Positions 8,963-17,336 of a DNA stretch of 24,181 nucleotides are shown piece by piece. A program made the position numbers and the translations under genes. Below the pieces are notes generated by a model that had not been told where the DNA came from, did not search any database, and saw only the letters and a list, made by a program, of their open reading frames with translations. Numbering within the stretch: the stretch's first letter is position 1; the number at the start of each line of letters is the position of its first letter. The stretch is from an uncultured Porphyromonadaceae bacterium (GTDB taxonomy: Bacteria; Bacteroidota; Bacteroidia; Bacteroidales; Muribaculaceae): contig CAJJOX010000002.1 in assembly GCA_905193485.1 (NCBI GenBank), positions 1 through 24,181 of the forward strand, read 5' to 3'.

Positions 8963-9562
8963 ATGTTTCTCGACGACGATTATCCCGACTATTTCCTCGG
9001 CGACGATGCTGACACTCCGCAGGCTTCCGGTGCTCAAAATGCATCCGGTTCCCCGTCCCCGGGACAGGCCGATCGTCCCGTGCGGCCGGGCGAAACTATC
9101 ACATTCACCGATCAGCACCATGACGTTTCTACCCGTCGCGACACCCCTTCCGGCAATGATGACGCCGGTGGATTCCTCACCGGTCGCGGCCGCCGTTCGC
9201 TTGGCTGTGGCTGCCTCATCGTCGTTGTCATCGCTTTGGCCATCGCCTATTTCCGCTATCTCTCTCCGTGTGTCGACGATGCCGTCATGGATGTCTGCGT
9301 GACGCACATCGAGAAGCGTGGGGTGTTTTTCAAAACCTACGAGGCCGAAATAGTCTTTCCCGACCGTCTTGACGACGATAGTCCCGATGTGGCTCCCTAT
9401 ACCCGTCCGTCGTCCGTCACTGTCGCCGATCCCGCTGTGGCCGAACGCCTCGGCGCCATTCAGGCCACCGGAAAACCTGTGCGGCTGCGTTATCGTCGCT
9501 ACTACGGTACCCTCCCGTGGCGCGGAGAGTCAAAAACCGTCATTACGGGCATAACCGACTGA
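8963..9562 (+). CDS. Single-pass membrane protein of unknown function
   Basis: Protein of 199 residues that I cannot assign to a characterised family. From the ATG at 8963 it has a low-complexity acidic, Ser/Pro/Asp-rich N-terminus (about 1-78), a short basic stretch (RGRR), one transmembrane helix (about 82-99, GCGCLIVVVIALAIAYF) and a C-terminal soluble domain. The C-terminal part has landmarks that I associate, from memory, with small anchored Bacteroidetes proteins: KRGVFFKTYEAEI, a segment around ATGKPVRLRYRRYYG, and LPWRGESKTVIT at the end. The frame is open upstream to 8777, but that extension is the shadow of the previous gene, so 8963 is chosen. It lies 31 bases after the flippase-like gene and is probably co-transcribed; pfkA has its own promoter downstream. 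Confidence 0.75.
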   Translation: MFLDDDYPDYFLGDDADTPQASGAQNASGSPSPGQADRPVRPGETITFTDQHHDVSTRRDTPSGNDDAGGFLTGRGRRSLGCGCLIVVVIALAIAYFRYLSPCVDDAVMDVCVTHIEKRGVFFKTYEAEIVFPDRLDDDSPDVAPYTRPSSVTVADPAVAERLGAIQATGKPVRLRYRRYYGTLPWRGESKTVITGITD

Positions 9563-9605
9563 TTGCCGCCATTCATTTGTCTTTGGTGCCATCGTGCAAT
9601 TTCTT

Positions 9606-9637
9606 TTTGCATCAGCCGAAAATTCTCATTAAATTTG
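9606..9637 (+). promoter_or_regulatory. Bacteroidetes promoter for pfkA
   Basis: TTTG at 9606-9609 and TAAATTTG at 9630-9637 are separated by 20 bases, a full consensus match. Transcription would begin near 9642, about 24 bases before the pfkA ATG. Confidence 0.75.
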
Positions 9638-9665
9638 CGTTTTAATCGTTAACCCTTTACCCACT

Positions 9666-10646
9666 ATGGCAGAAATAAAATGCATCGGCATTCTCACCTC
9701 CGGAGGCGACGCCCCGGGAATGAACGCCGCAATCCGCGCCGTCACCCGTTCGGCTATCTTCAGCGGGTTTAAAGTCAAAGGTATCTATCGCGGTTATCGT
9801 GGGCTTATATCCGACGAAATCGCCGAGTTCAAGACTCAGAACGTATCAAACATCATACAGATGGGCGGTACGATCCTCAAGACAGCCCGTTGCCCCGAAT
9901 TCCAGACACCCGAAGGGCGGCAGCTCGCCTATGACAACATCCGGCGTCATGAAATCGACGCGCTCGTTGTGATCGGCGGCGACGGCTCGCTGACCGGCGC
10001 ACGCATTTTCGCCAATGAATTCAACTTCCCGATCATCGGTCTTCCCGGCACGATTGACAACGACCTCTACGGCACCGACTCGACCATAGGCTACGACACC
10101 GCGCTCAACACAATCATGCAGTGTGTCGACAAAATCCGCGATACAGCCACGAGCCACGAGCGCCTCTTCTTCATTGAGGTCATGGGCCGCGACGCCGGTT
10201 TCCTCGCCCTCAACGGCGCTATCGCATCCGGAGCCGAAGCTGCCATTATTCCCGAGATATCGACCGAAGTCGACCAGTTGGCCGAACTCATCCAGAACGG
10301 CTTCCGAAAGAGCAAAAACTCATCTATCGTCCTCGTCGCCGAAAGTCCGGTCACCGGCGGTGCCATGGGTATGGCGCAGCGTGTGAAAAACGAATATCCC
10401 GGCTACGACGTGCGTGTTTCGATCCTCGGCCATCTGCAGCGTGGCGGCTCACCTACGGCGTTCGACCGCATTCTCGCTTCACGCATGGGTGCCGCTGCCA
10501 TCGACGCTTTGCTCGACGACCAACGCAACGTGATGGTCGGCATCCGCAACGACGAGATCGTTTACGTGCCGTTCACCCGTGCTATCAAAAACGATAAGCC
10601 CATCAACCGCACACTCATCGAAACGCTGCGTCGCCTCTCCATCTGA
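9666..10646 (+). CDS. pfkA: ATP-dependent 6-phosphofructokinase
   Basis: Phosphorylates fructose 6-phosphate to fructose 1,6-bisphosphate, the committed step of glycolysis, in the cytoplasm. Its 326 residues are close to the usual bacterial length. Landmarks are the nucleotide-binding [19 protein letters not shown] (8-26), GGDGSLTGA (104-112), the catalytic [12 protein letters not shown] with Asp131 as the expected base, [13 protein letters not shown] and the sugar-phosphate loop [13 protein letters not shown]. The Gly in GGDGS fits ATP rather than pyrophosphate as phosphate donor, since PPi enzymes usually carry Asp there. It has its own promoter and ends 10 bases before the rRNA methyltransferase gene, so the two are likely co-transcribed. 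Confidence 0.95.
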   Translation: MAEIKCIGILTSGGDAPGMNAAIRAVTRSAIFSGFKVKGIYRGYRGLISDEIAEFKTQNVSNIIQMGGTILKTARCPEFQTPEGRQLAYDNIRRHEIDALVVIGGDGSLTGARIFANEFNFPIIGLPGTIDNDLYGTDSTIGYDTALNTIMQCVDKIRDTATSHERLFFIEVMGRDAGFLALNGAIASGAEAAIIPEISTEVDQLAELIQNGFRKSKNSSIVLVAESPVTGGAMGMAQRVKNEYPGYDVRVSILGHLQRGGSPTAFDRILASRMGAAAIDALLDDQRNVMVGIRNDEIVYVPFTRAIKNDKPINRTLIETLRRLSI

Positions 10647-10656
10647 CCTTTGACCG

Positions 10657-12003
10657 ATGCTCCTGCCCGAAGGTTTCATGTCCCGGTTCGAGGGGCTGCA
10701 TGTGCCGGCTCTCGATGCGCTTCCGCAGGCGCTTGACGAAGAGCCGAGCGTTGCCGTGCGCTACAACCTTTTGAAACATGCCTCGCCTCCCGATGGCTTC
10801 GACGCTGTGCCCTGGTGTCCCGAGGGATGTTATCTGCCGTCGAGGCCGCAGTTCACACTCGATCCCGCATTGCATCAGGGACTCTATTATGTGCAGGATG
10901 CATCATCGATGTTCATCGCCCATGTTGTCCGTCACCTTACCGCATCCGGTGACCCCGTCCGTTATCTCGACGCGTGTGCCGCCCCGGGAGGCAAGACCAC
11001 GGCCGCGATCTCTGCCCTCCCTGCCGGATCGCTCGTCGTTGCAAACGAATATGTGGCCTCACGAGCCGCCGTCCTTCGCGAAAACCTGCTCAAATGGGGC
11101 GCGCCGGCTGTCGTGACTCAAGGCGACGTCAGCCGGTTTGCGGCCGACGGGGCGACTTTCCACATCATCGCCGCCGATGTCCCTTGCTCCGGAGAAGGCA
11201 TGATGCGCAAGGATGAGAAGGCTGTCAGTCAGTGGTCGCCCGGCCTTGTGGAGCAGTGTGTCAGTCGTCAGCGATATATCCTCGACACACTCTGGCCCGC
11301 TCTTCTGCCCGGTGGTTTTCTGATCTACAGCACCTGCACATTCAATCTTGACGAGAACGAGCACATGGTCCGTTATCTCATGGATCATTACGGCGCCGAG
11401 CCGGTTACGATACCTGTTCAGGCTCAGTGGGGCATAATCCCGGCCATAGGAGATTCGTTTCCCGCCTTTAGGTTTATTCCCGGCGCCATCCGTGGCGAGG
11501 GCTTGTTTATGGCCGTAGTGCGGAAACCAGCCGGTGATGAACTTCTGCATGTCCCGCAACGCGCCGAAGCTAAAAAAAAGCGCCGTATTCCCCCGGCATC
11601 CCGCTCGAAGGTGCCCGATGAAGTGTGCCGCTGGTTTGATCCGGCCGTCGGCATCACATTGTCCTCCGCTGCCGACGGATCTGTCACGGCAAATTTCCCG
11701 ACCCATTGGCCCGGATTCAGGTATGTGCCTCAGATCACCGTGGCTACGCCCAGAGGGCGCGACCTCCTGCCATCTCATGCTCTCGCGATGAGTGTCGCGT
11801 TGCGGCCCGAGGCATTCACGCGGGTCGATGTCGACATCCCGGTCGCACTCGATTATCTCCGCTGCCTGTCTGTCGCTCTCCCTTCTTCGGCTCCCCGTGG
11901 GGTCGTTCTCCTTACACACCGTTCACGCCCGCTCGGCTTCGTGAAAAACATCGGCTCGCGCGCCAACAATCTCTATCCCCACGAATGGCGCATCCTCAAA
12001 TGA
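10657..12003 (+). CDS. RsmF-type rRNA (cytosine-C5) methyltransferase
   Basis: SAM-dependent m5C RNA methyltransferase of the NOL1/NOP2/Sun family, 448 residues, probably acting on 16S rRNA. The SAM-binding motif is DACAAPGGKT (105-114). Both catalytic cysteines are present: Cys177 in DVPCSGEGMMRKD and Cys227 in YSTCTFNLDENEH, the pair used for base release and nucleophilic attack. The C-terminal region (about 290-448) is a separate domain such as occurs in RsmF/YebU proteins, including the ending SRANNLYPHEWRI, which I take as a PUA-like RNA-binding part. The ATG at 10657 follows the pfkA stop by 10 bases. The exact target cytosine cannot be read from the sequence, so no gene symbol is given. 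Its stop is immediately followed by the lptE promoter. Confidence 0.9.
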   Translation: MLLPEGFMSRFEGLHVPALDALPQALDEEPSVAVRYNLLKHASPPDGFDAVPWCPEGCYLPSRPQFTLDPALHQGLYYVQDASSMFIAHVVRHLTASGDPVRYLDACAAPGGKTTAAISALPAGSLVVANEYVASRAAVLRENLLKWGAPAVVTQGDVSRFAADGATFHIIAADVPCSGEGMMRKDEKAVSQWSPGLVEQCVSRQRYILDTLWPALLPGGFLIYSTCTFNLDENEHMVRYLMDHYGAEPVTIPVQAQWGIIPAIGDSFPAFRFIPGAIRGEGLFMAVVRKPAGDELLHVPQRAEAKKKRRIPPASRSKVPDEVCRWFDPAVGITLSSAADGSVTANFPTHWPGFRYVPQITVATPRGRDLLPSHALAMSVALRPEAFTRVDVDIPVALDYLRCLSVALPSSAPRGVVLLTHRSRPLGFVKNIGSRANNLYPHEWRILK

Positions 12004-12008
12004 CTTCA

Positions 12009-12040
12009 TTTGCACTTACGCGAAAATCTGCCTAACTTTG
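12009..12040 (+). promoter_or_regulatory. Bacteroidetes promoter abutting the lptE start codon
   Basis: TTTG at 12009-12012 and TAACTTTG at 12033-12040 are separated by 20 bases, a full consensus match. The final G lies only five bases before the A of the lptE ATG (12046), so transcription should begin at or within a couple of bases of the start codon. Confidence 0.7.
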
Positions 12041-12045
12041 CACCC

Positions 12046-12567
12046 ATGAAGCTCCTTTTAAAATATGTCGCCATTCTGGTGTCACTCATATCGTCGCTGA
12101 GTCTTGGCGGTTGCATCCCCACTTTCACACTCAACGGCGCTCCGCTCGATTACAATATCTACCGCACGATCCATGTGAGCAATTTCCCTATCCGTGCCGC
12201 TCTGGTATATCCCCCGCTGCAACAGACGTTTGAAAATGAGCTGATCAATTATATCACCCGCAATACGCGCCTGCAGACTGTCGACGGCGCATCGGACCTC
12301 CAGATCGAAGGCGAGATAACGCAATATTATCTCACTCCGCAAGCCGTCACCGAGGATGCCTACGCATCGCGCACGCGCCTTACAATCGGTGTGCGGGTGA
12401 AATATACCGACACCAAAGCCGAAGGCAAGGATGTCGACCAGACCTTCACCGCCTACCGCGATTTCGACAGTTCGCAGATGCTCACCGACGTCCAGGATCA
12501 GCTCTGTCAGGAGATATCCGAGGAACTCGTACAGCTCATCTACAATGCCACCCTCGGCAACTGGTAG
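12046..12567 (+). CDS. lptE: LptE-family LPS-assembly lipoprotein
   Basis: Outer-membrane lipoprotein that would plug and support the LptD barrel for lipopolysaccharide export, 173 residues. The signal peptide MKLLLKYVAILVS... ends in lipobox L-G-G-C with Cys23 as the lipidated residue. The mature part fits small Bacteroidetes LptE proteins: Phe-Pro-rich start (NFPIRAALVYPPL), a helix QQTFENELINYI, then TRLQTVDGASDLQIEGEITQYYLTPQAV and alternating strands through VRVKYTDTKAEGKDVDQTFTAYRDF, ending in a helix (EISEELVQLIYNATLGNW). The ATG at 12046 is fixed by the signal peptide; an earlier in-frame TTG at 12010 lies inside the promoter. It precedes a TPR-like gene and secG, an envelope-biogenesis operon. 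The family call rests on overall pattern rather than a catalytic motif. Confidence 0.82.
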   Translation: MKLLLKYVAILVSLISSLSLGGCIPTFTLNGAPLDYNIYRTIHVSNFPIRAALVYPPLQQTFENELINYITRNTRLQTVDGASDLQIEGEITQYYLTPQAVTEDAYASRTRLTIGVRVKYTDTKAEGKDVDQTFTAYRDFDSSQMLTDVQDQLCQEISEELVQLIYNATLGNW

Positions 12568-12595
12568 TCAATCCGCCTTTCCCTGATAATAGACC

Positions 12596-13363
12596 ATGCA
12601 ACAACCGGATCCATCATCTCCACTCTCACAATACGCCGATCTTATCCGCCGCCGGCAGCCGCTGACTGCCGCACATCTCGCGATGGTTGACGCGATTCTC
12701 GGGCGTTATCCTTATTTTACAGTCCCGGCAGCTCGCCTGTTGCAGTCTGACGCCGCCGGGCTGAGTGAAGCCGACCGCTCCCGCCTCGCCGCCGCCGTTG
12801 CCCTTAACGCTCCTGACAGCGCATCGCTCATGAAGCTTATCGATCCAGACGGTCAACGTTTCGCATCATTTTATCCTCCTGAGCCCCGAACCGAAACACC
12901 TTCCACCGACAAGGCGATCGACACCTTCCTTGACCAATACGGTACAATCGACGCTCACGAACAGGAGCTTCTCGAAAAGCTCATTTTCAATCCCGTACCC
13001 GACTACTCGCAAGTGCTCGCACGTGATGCCGATCCCGTACCCGAAGGTCCCGTATCGGAACAGGACGCCATGCTCGACGCTTTTCTCGCCGGTCACAGCG
13101 ACATCGTTGCTCACGAACAGGCCGCACACGAGGCCGCAGCCGCAGCCGCCGAACCTGCACGTCCAATGCCCGACGCCGACTCCTCACTCAGCGAAAGCCT
13201 TGCCAAAATTTTCATCCGGCAGCACCGCTACGACAAAGCCTACGAAATTATATCGCAGTTAAGTTTGAATTTTCCGAAAAAAAGTGTTTACTTTGCAGAC
13301 CAATTGCGTTTCTTGAAGAAACTTATGTTCATCAAGCAGATGCAATCCGGGAATCACCGTTAA
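12596..13363 (+). CDS. TPR-like protein of unknown function between lptE and secG
   Basis: Soluble protein of 255 residues with no signal peptide or membrane span. The N-terminal half (about 1-85) looks helical (SQYADLIRRRQPLTAAHLAMVDAI; LSEADRSRLAAAVALNAP). The middle is acidic and low in complexity, ending in an alanine-rich run near residues 175-190 (HEAAAAAAEPARP). The C-terminus SLSESLAKIFIRQHRYDKAYEIISQLSLNFPKKSVYFADQLRFLKKL reads as one or two tetratricopeptide-like helical hairpins. I recognise no catalytic motif. It starts 28 bases after lptE and ends 17 bases before secG, so it is very probably in the same transcript. A scaffold role in envelope biogenesis would be inference only. 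Confidence 0.78.
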   Translation: MQQPDPSSPLSQYADLIRRRQPLTAAHLAMVDAILGRYPYFTVPAARLLQSDAAGLSEADRSRLAAAVALNAPDSASLMKLIDPDGQRFASFYPPEPRTETPSTDKAIDTFLDQYGTIDAHEQELLEKLIFNPVPDYSQVLARDADPVPEGPVSEQDAMLDAFLAGHSDIVAHEQAAHEAAAAAAEPARPMPDADSSLSESLAKIFIRQHRYDKAYEIISQLSLNFPKKSVYFADQLRFLKKLMFIKQMQSGNHR

Positions 13364-13380
13364 AAAACACAGAAAACAAT

Positions 13381-13728
13381 ATGTTTACACTACTTGTAAT
13401 CCTCACCCTCATCGCTGCCGTGCTTCTCATCGGCATCGTGCTCATTCAGAAATCAAAAGGCGGCGGCCTTTCATCCTCTTTCGCCGGATCAAACCAGATC
13501 ATGGGCGTGCGCCGCACCAACAATTTCATTGAGAAAGTAACTTGGAGCCTCGCCGGTGCCATTGCTGTGCTTGCGATCTTATGCTCTTACACGCAGACCG
13601 ACTCCATCGAAACACAGGCCCGCGTCAAAGCCACCGCTACCGAACGTCCCGTAGCAGGCACCAACTACAATGGTGGTGCATCTGCCGCCGACGCTCAGCC
13701 CGGTGCTGCGACCCCTTCAGCAGAATAA
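13381..13728 (+). CDS. secG: SecG subunit of the preprotein translocase
   Basis: Small accessory membrane subunit of SecYEG, 115 residues. Two transmembrane helices are visible, LLVILTLIAAVLLIGIVLIQ and WSLAGAIAVLAILCSY. They are separated by the family-typical cytoplasmic loop IQKSKGGGLSSSFAGSNQIMGVRRTNNFIEKVTW. The C-terminal tail is alanine- and threonine-rich (TATERPVAGTNYNGGASAADAQPGAATPS), as is common in Bacteroidetes SecG. It is the last gene of the lptE operon. A weak 7-bp hairpin (13754-13784) lies downstream but lacks a T-run, so termination here is uncertain. Confidence 0.93.
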   Translation: MFTLLVILTLIAAVLLIGIVLIQKSKGGGLSSSFAGSNQIMGVRRTNNFIEKVTWSLAGAIAVLAILCSYTQTDSIETQARVKATATERPVAGTNYNGGASAADAQPGAATPSAE

Positions 13729-14189
13729 TAATCCCTCCACACAAGATATCACAGGCATGGACCGTCCTCAGGCGCGCCCATGCTTCGTCGTATAATATAT
13801 CTCCCTGTTCCCGACTTCTTTCCCACGCAGTAGAGACACACTATTTCCCGACGTACGCTCGCCGTTCCCGTCCAAATCCCGCTTTCCAACCTTGTTACAC
13901 TATGCCATAGTGCGATAGTCCGGCGTACGCCATTCTTGACGGTGCTGTCTGAGAAGGCCATCTCGCATTGAATCCGGTTGATCCGCTGCGGCCTTACCGA
14001 CGGTACGGCGGCGGTTCGCGTCAATGTGCCGCGTTACGGCGATGGCATTCTCCGGTTTCGTGGAGGCCACAGCATCCATCGGTTGATTATGTGCTTGCCT
14101 TCATTGACACATTTCCGCTGTCTATTGTCACTCGCTATGAATGCTCTGAAATGTTCCCGAATTTTGCATCAGACCAAACAAAGGACATC
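13729..14189. other. 461-base gene-free region upstream of the SusC/SusD pair
   Basis: No protein or RNA gene is supported. Open frames here (plus 13542-13910, minus 13749-14024 and an upstream extension of susC from a TTG at 13968) have irregular, arginine- and serine-rich translations without domains. Visible structure includes a 7+7 inverted repeat with one central base at 13898-13912, a 10-bp palindrome GGCGTACGCC at 13922-13931 and a weak hairpin at 13754-13784. Just before the coding start, GAATTTTG (14159-14166) is one mismatch from TAnnTTTG, without a matching -33 element. An activator-dependent promoter for susCD is possible. Confidence 0.6.
13898..13912. repeat. Short palindrome upstream of susC
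   Basis: CACTATG, one C, then CATAGTG form perfect 7-base arms. The length and dyad symmetry would fit a binding site for a dimeric regulator, but it lies about 280 bases before the susC start and chance cannot be excluded. Confidence 0.35.
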
Positions 14190-17100
14190 ATGAAACGAGC
14201 AGTGATCATGTTATTTACAATGGCAATGGGTACGGCAAGTATACTCCCCCGGACACCCGCCGACACAATTGAAGCCGTAGTCCCGCATCCGTATGCCGAC
14301 TTTACTGTGGAGGGAAACATAACGGATAGGACGGGCGAACCGATAATCGGCGCGTCTGTCAAACTAAAGGGCAACGCAGGAATAAATGCAGTGACTGATG
14401 CTGACGGCAGATTCAGGATTGCTGATATTCCGGACAGTTGTGGCATTTTGCAGATAACTTTTGTGGGTTTTGCACCGCAGGAGGTTAAAGTGTTTTCCGG
14501 CAAAACCGATTATTCAATAGTCCTTGACAACATTTATTCGGAGCTTGATGAGGTCGTTGTTGTCGGCTATGCCACACAGAAAAAGGTGGATCTGACCGGT
14601 GCGGTTTCTTCAATCGGCGCCGGCGTGCTGGAAGACCGCCCTCTGACAAATGCGACCAACGCCCTGGCAGGTCTTGCCGCCGGTCTTACAGTGACAAATT
14701 CAGGAGGCAATACACCGGGGTATGAATCCCAAAGTATATTGGTGTGCGGATTAGGAACACTCAATAATGCTGCCCCGCTTGTGGTCGTTGACGGAATGAC
14801 CGGCATAGCGTTGAGTGACATAAATCCGCAGGATATAGAGAACATCTCTGTACTTAAAGATGCAGCTTCGGCGGCTATCTACGGTTCGCGTGCAGCCAAC
14901 GGAGTCATACTTGTCACAACTCGCCACGGCAGTGAGCGTGCGCCCAGAGTGACTTACAGCGGCAACGTGTCGTTTGAGACTGTCGCAAAGCGTCTTAACC
15001 TTGTGACCGATTATGCTGATTTTATGGAAATCCAGAATGCGGGTCTGATTGTCAACGGACAGGCACCACGTTTCTCTCAGGGAAAAATCGACGAGTGGCG
15101 CAATGACGCGGGACGCAACCCTACTATTTATCCCAATACCGACTGGCAGGATCATATCTACCGTAATCCCTCGGTAGTGCAGAACCACAATCTTTCAGTG
15201 ACCGGTGGCACAAAAACGGTGAACTATAATATTTCATTAGGATATGTCAACAATCCCGGCATGATTTATTATACGGACTACCAGCGTTATCAGTTGAGGT
15301 CGAATATTAATGTCAATATTAAATCGTGGCTGAGCATAGGTACCGATATGTTTGGATATATTGACAAAAACAATCCGTCGTCGGAAAACGCAACGGCAGG
15401 CGGTGATGTCATTTTCGGTTCCGGAGCGTTCAATACTGTGCCCGGTATGACATTATACGATCCGGCGACAGGTCTGTATGGCGGCATCCAGAATCCGGAA
15501 GAGGAAAATGTGAGCAATTTCAATCCTTACCGCCGCCAATGGTTTTACAAGACTGAATATCCGACTAAGACAAAACGCTCTGTAATCAAACTTCATGCAA
15601 GCGTTTCTCCGATAAAAGGGCTGACTATAAAAGGTGCCTTCTCATACAATTATTGGGAACGCAATGTGGAACACCATCTTACCGACCGCGACCTGTTCCG
15701 CTTTACATTCGACGGCCCTGTTCTTATTCGCGAGGGTGTGGTGCGCACATACATTCGCCGCTACAATTATAAAAACACATTCCGCGCGTCGGAACTGACC
15801 GCACAGTATAAGTTTAATGTGAGCAAGCTCGATGCGACCCTATTCGCCGGTATGAGTCAGGAATACAATAAATATGACACCGACTTTTTCATTAAATACG
15901 ATTTGGTTGACCCTTCTCTTGGAGCCATAGATGCAGGAATGACCAACGGCAATATCACAGGCAATTATAACGAATGGGCTATGCGTTCATATTTCGGTCG
16001 TATAAATCTCAACTGGGATAACCGATATCTTCTCGAAGCCAATCTGCGTGCCGACGGCTCATCGAAGTTCGCTCCGGGACACCGCTGGGGCTATTTCCCG
16101 TCAGTTTCCGTCGGCTGGCGAATCTCTCAGGAGAAATTCATGGAAGGGACTTCCCCATGGCTTAATCAACTGAAACTTCGCGCATCATACGGTTCTCTCG
16201 GCAACAATGCCACTACAAGCTATTATATGTACCAGTCATTGTTTGCGACTGCCAATTATGTGCTGAACGGCAATATTGCCGGAGGTCTGGCACAGACCGT
16301 ACTCGCAAATCCCAATCTCACATGGGAAAAGACATATATGACCAATGTAGGACTTGATTTCTCGTTCCTGAACAACCGTTTGTATGGTTCGGTAGATATT
16401 TATAACAAAGACACGAAGGGAATATTGATTTCACTGCCCGCGCCACTCGAACATGGCACCAGCGTGGTACCGAATCAAAATGCCGGAGAGGTGAACAACA
16501 AAGGTTTTGAACTTGACCTGCATTGGAATGACCGCATTGGCAAGGTTTCCTATAATGTCGGTTTCAATATGGGATTCGTAAACAACAAAGTGACTAAATT
16601 CCAAGGCGATGTATCGTCAATCAGCGGTGTATATAAAACGCAGGAAGGCAACCCTATCAATCAACTGTATGTTATAACTGTCGATAGGATTGTGCGTGAT
16701 CAGTCGGATTTGGACTATGTGCAGACCCTCGTTGATAAGAATCCGAATTATTTTGCCACATACCAGAGGCCGGAACTTGGCGATTTTCTGTATCGTGACG
16801 CAAACGGCGACGGCAAACTTGACACCAATGACCGCGTTGAGATAGGATACGGTACCCTGCCGCGGCTTACATACGGTGCGAATCTCGGATTGAGTTGGAA
16901 CAACTTTGATTTCAGTGTCCTTTTCCAAGGCGTAGGCAATCATCAGGTATATTACAACAATCAGGCGTTCCGCTTTGTCACAGTCATGGGGCAGTCGCTC
17001 ATCAAGGATATTACCGACAATGCATGGACTCCTGAGAATCCGTATAACTCAAAATATCCGGTTCTGCGAAACAATGCAAACGGCAAAAACAATATAGCCA

Positions 17101-17333
17101 GTGACGCTTTTGTGCATAACGCCGCATATTTCCGCTGCAAGAACATACAGCTCGGATATACCATTCCGCAGCAGATAACAAGAAAGTTCTTTGTGGAAAA
17201 TCTGAAAGTTTACGCAAGCATCGACAATCTCTTCACAATAACAAAATTCCCCGGACTTGATCCGGAGGTCGGCGCCAACGTGGGCTATCCGTCGGTACGT
17301 CAATATTCTGTGGGATTAAACATATCTTTTTAA
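14190..17333 (+). CDS. SusC/RagA-family TonB-dependent outer-membrane transporter
   Basis: Outer-membrane barrel that imports oligosaccharides or other large ligands together with its SusD partner, using TonB energy. From the ATG at 14190 it has 1047 residues. The start is supported by AAAGGA four bases upstream and the signal peptide MKRAVIMLFTMAMG; longer forms would run into gene-free DNA. A carboxypeptidase-regulatory-like domain follows (about 37-112, FTVEGNITDRTGEPIIGASV), then the TonB box DEVVVVGYA (120-128). The plug domain (about 129-245) ends in VLKDAASAAIYGSRAANGVILVTT. The remainder is a 22-strand-type barrel ending in the usual aromatic YSVGLNISF. In the plug, ILVCGLGTLN has Cys where SusC proteins usually have Arg (IRG). 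Base usage is visibly richer in A/T-ending codons than the flanking genes. The ligand is unknown because no hydrolase lies nearby. Confidence 0.93.
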   Translation: MKRAVIMLFTMAMGTASILPRTPADTIEAVVPHPYADFTVEGNITDRTGEPIIGASVKLKGNAGINAVTDADGRFRIADIPDSCGILQITFVGFAPQEVKVFSGKTDYSIVLDNIYSELDEVVVVGYATQKKVDLTGAVSSIGAGVLEDRPLTNATNALAGLAAGLTVTNSGGNTPGYESQSILVCGLGTLNNAAPLVVVDGMTGIALSDINPQDIENISVLKDAASAAIYGSRAANGVILVTTRHGSERAPRVTYSGNVSFETVAKRLNLVTDYADFMEIQNAGLIVNGQAPRFSQGKIDEWRNDAGRNPTIYPNTDWQDHIYRNPSVVQNHNLSVTGGTKTVNYNISLGYVNNPGMIYYTDYQRYQLRSNINVNIKSWLSIGTDMFGYIDKNNPSSENATAGGDVIFGSGAFNTVPGMTLYDPATGLYGGIQNPEEENVSNFNPYRRQWFYKTEYPTKTKRSVIKLHASVSPIKGLTIKGAFSYNYWERNVEHHLTDRDLFRFTFDGPVLIREGVVRTYIRRYNYKNTFRASELTAQYKFNVSKLDATLFAGMSQEYNKYDTDFFIKYDLVDPSLGAIDAGMTNGNITGNYNEWAMRSYFGRINLNWDNRYLLEANLRADGSSKFAPGHRWGYFPSVSVGWRISQEKFMEGTSPWLNQLKLRASYGSLGNNATTSYYMYQSLFATANYVLNGNIAGGLAQTVLANPNLTWEKTYMTNVGLDFSFLNNRLYGSVDIYNKDTKGILISLPAPLEHGTSVVPNQNAGEVNNKGFELDLHWNDRIGKVSYNVGFNMGFVNNKVTKFQGDVSSISGVYKTQEGNPINQLYVITVDRIVRDQSDLDYVQTLVDKNPNYFATYQRPELGDFLYRDANGDGKLDTNDRVEIGYGTLPRLTYGANLGLSWNNFDFSVLFQGVGNHQVYYNNQAFRFVTVMGQSLIKDITDNAWTPENPYNSKYPVLRNNANGKNNIASDAFVHNAAYFRCKNIQLGYTIPQQITRKFFVENLKVYASIDNLFTITKFPGLDPEVGANVGYPSVRQYSVGLNISF

Positions 17334-17336
17334 CCA

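Noticed and set aside
8211..9302. 363-codon plus-strand frame overlapping the flippase-like gene and the small membrane protein
   Set aside because: Its translation is rich in Arg, His and Ser and has no domain. Both overlapped genes in the other frames have clear membrane helices and sensible starts.
13749..14024. Minus-strand 91-codon frame between secG and susC, considered as a transposase remnant
   Set aside because: No DDE or other transposase motif is visible, there are no terminal repeats, and the translation is irregular.
13968..14189. Longer SusC start at a TTG
   Set aside because: The extra 74 residues are arginine-rich and unlike an export signal. The ATG at 14190 has AAAGGA upstream and a proper signal peptide.
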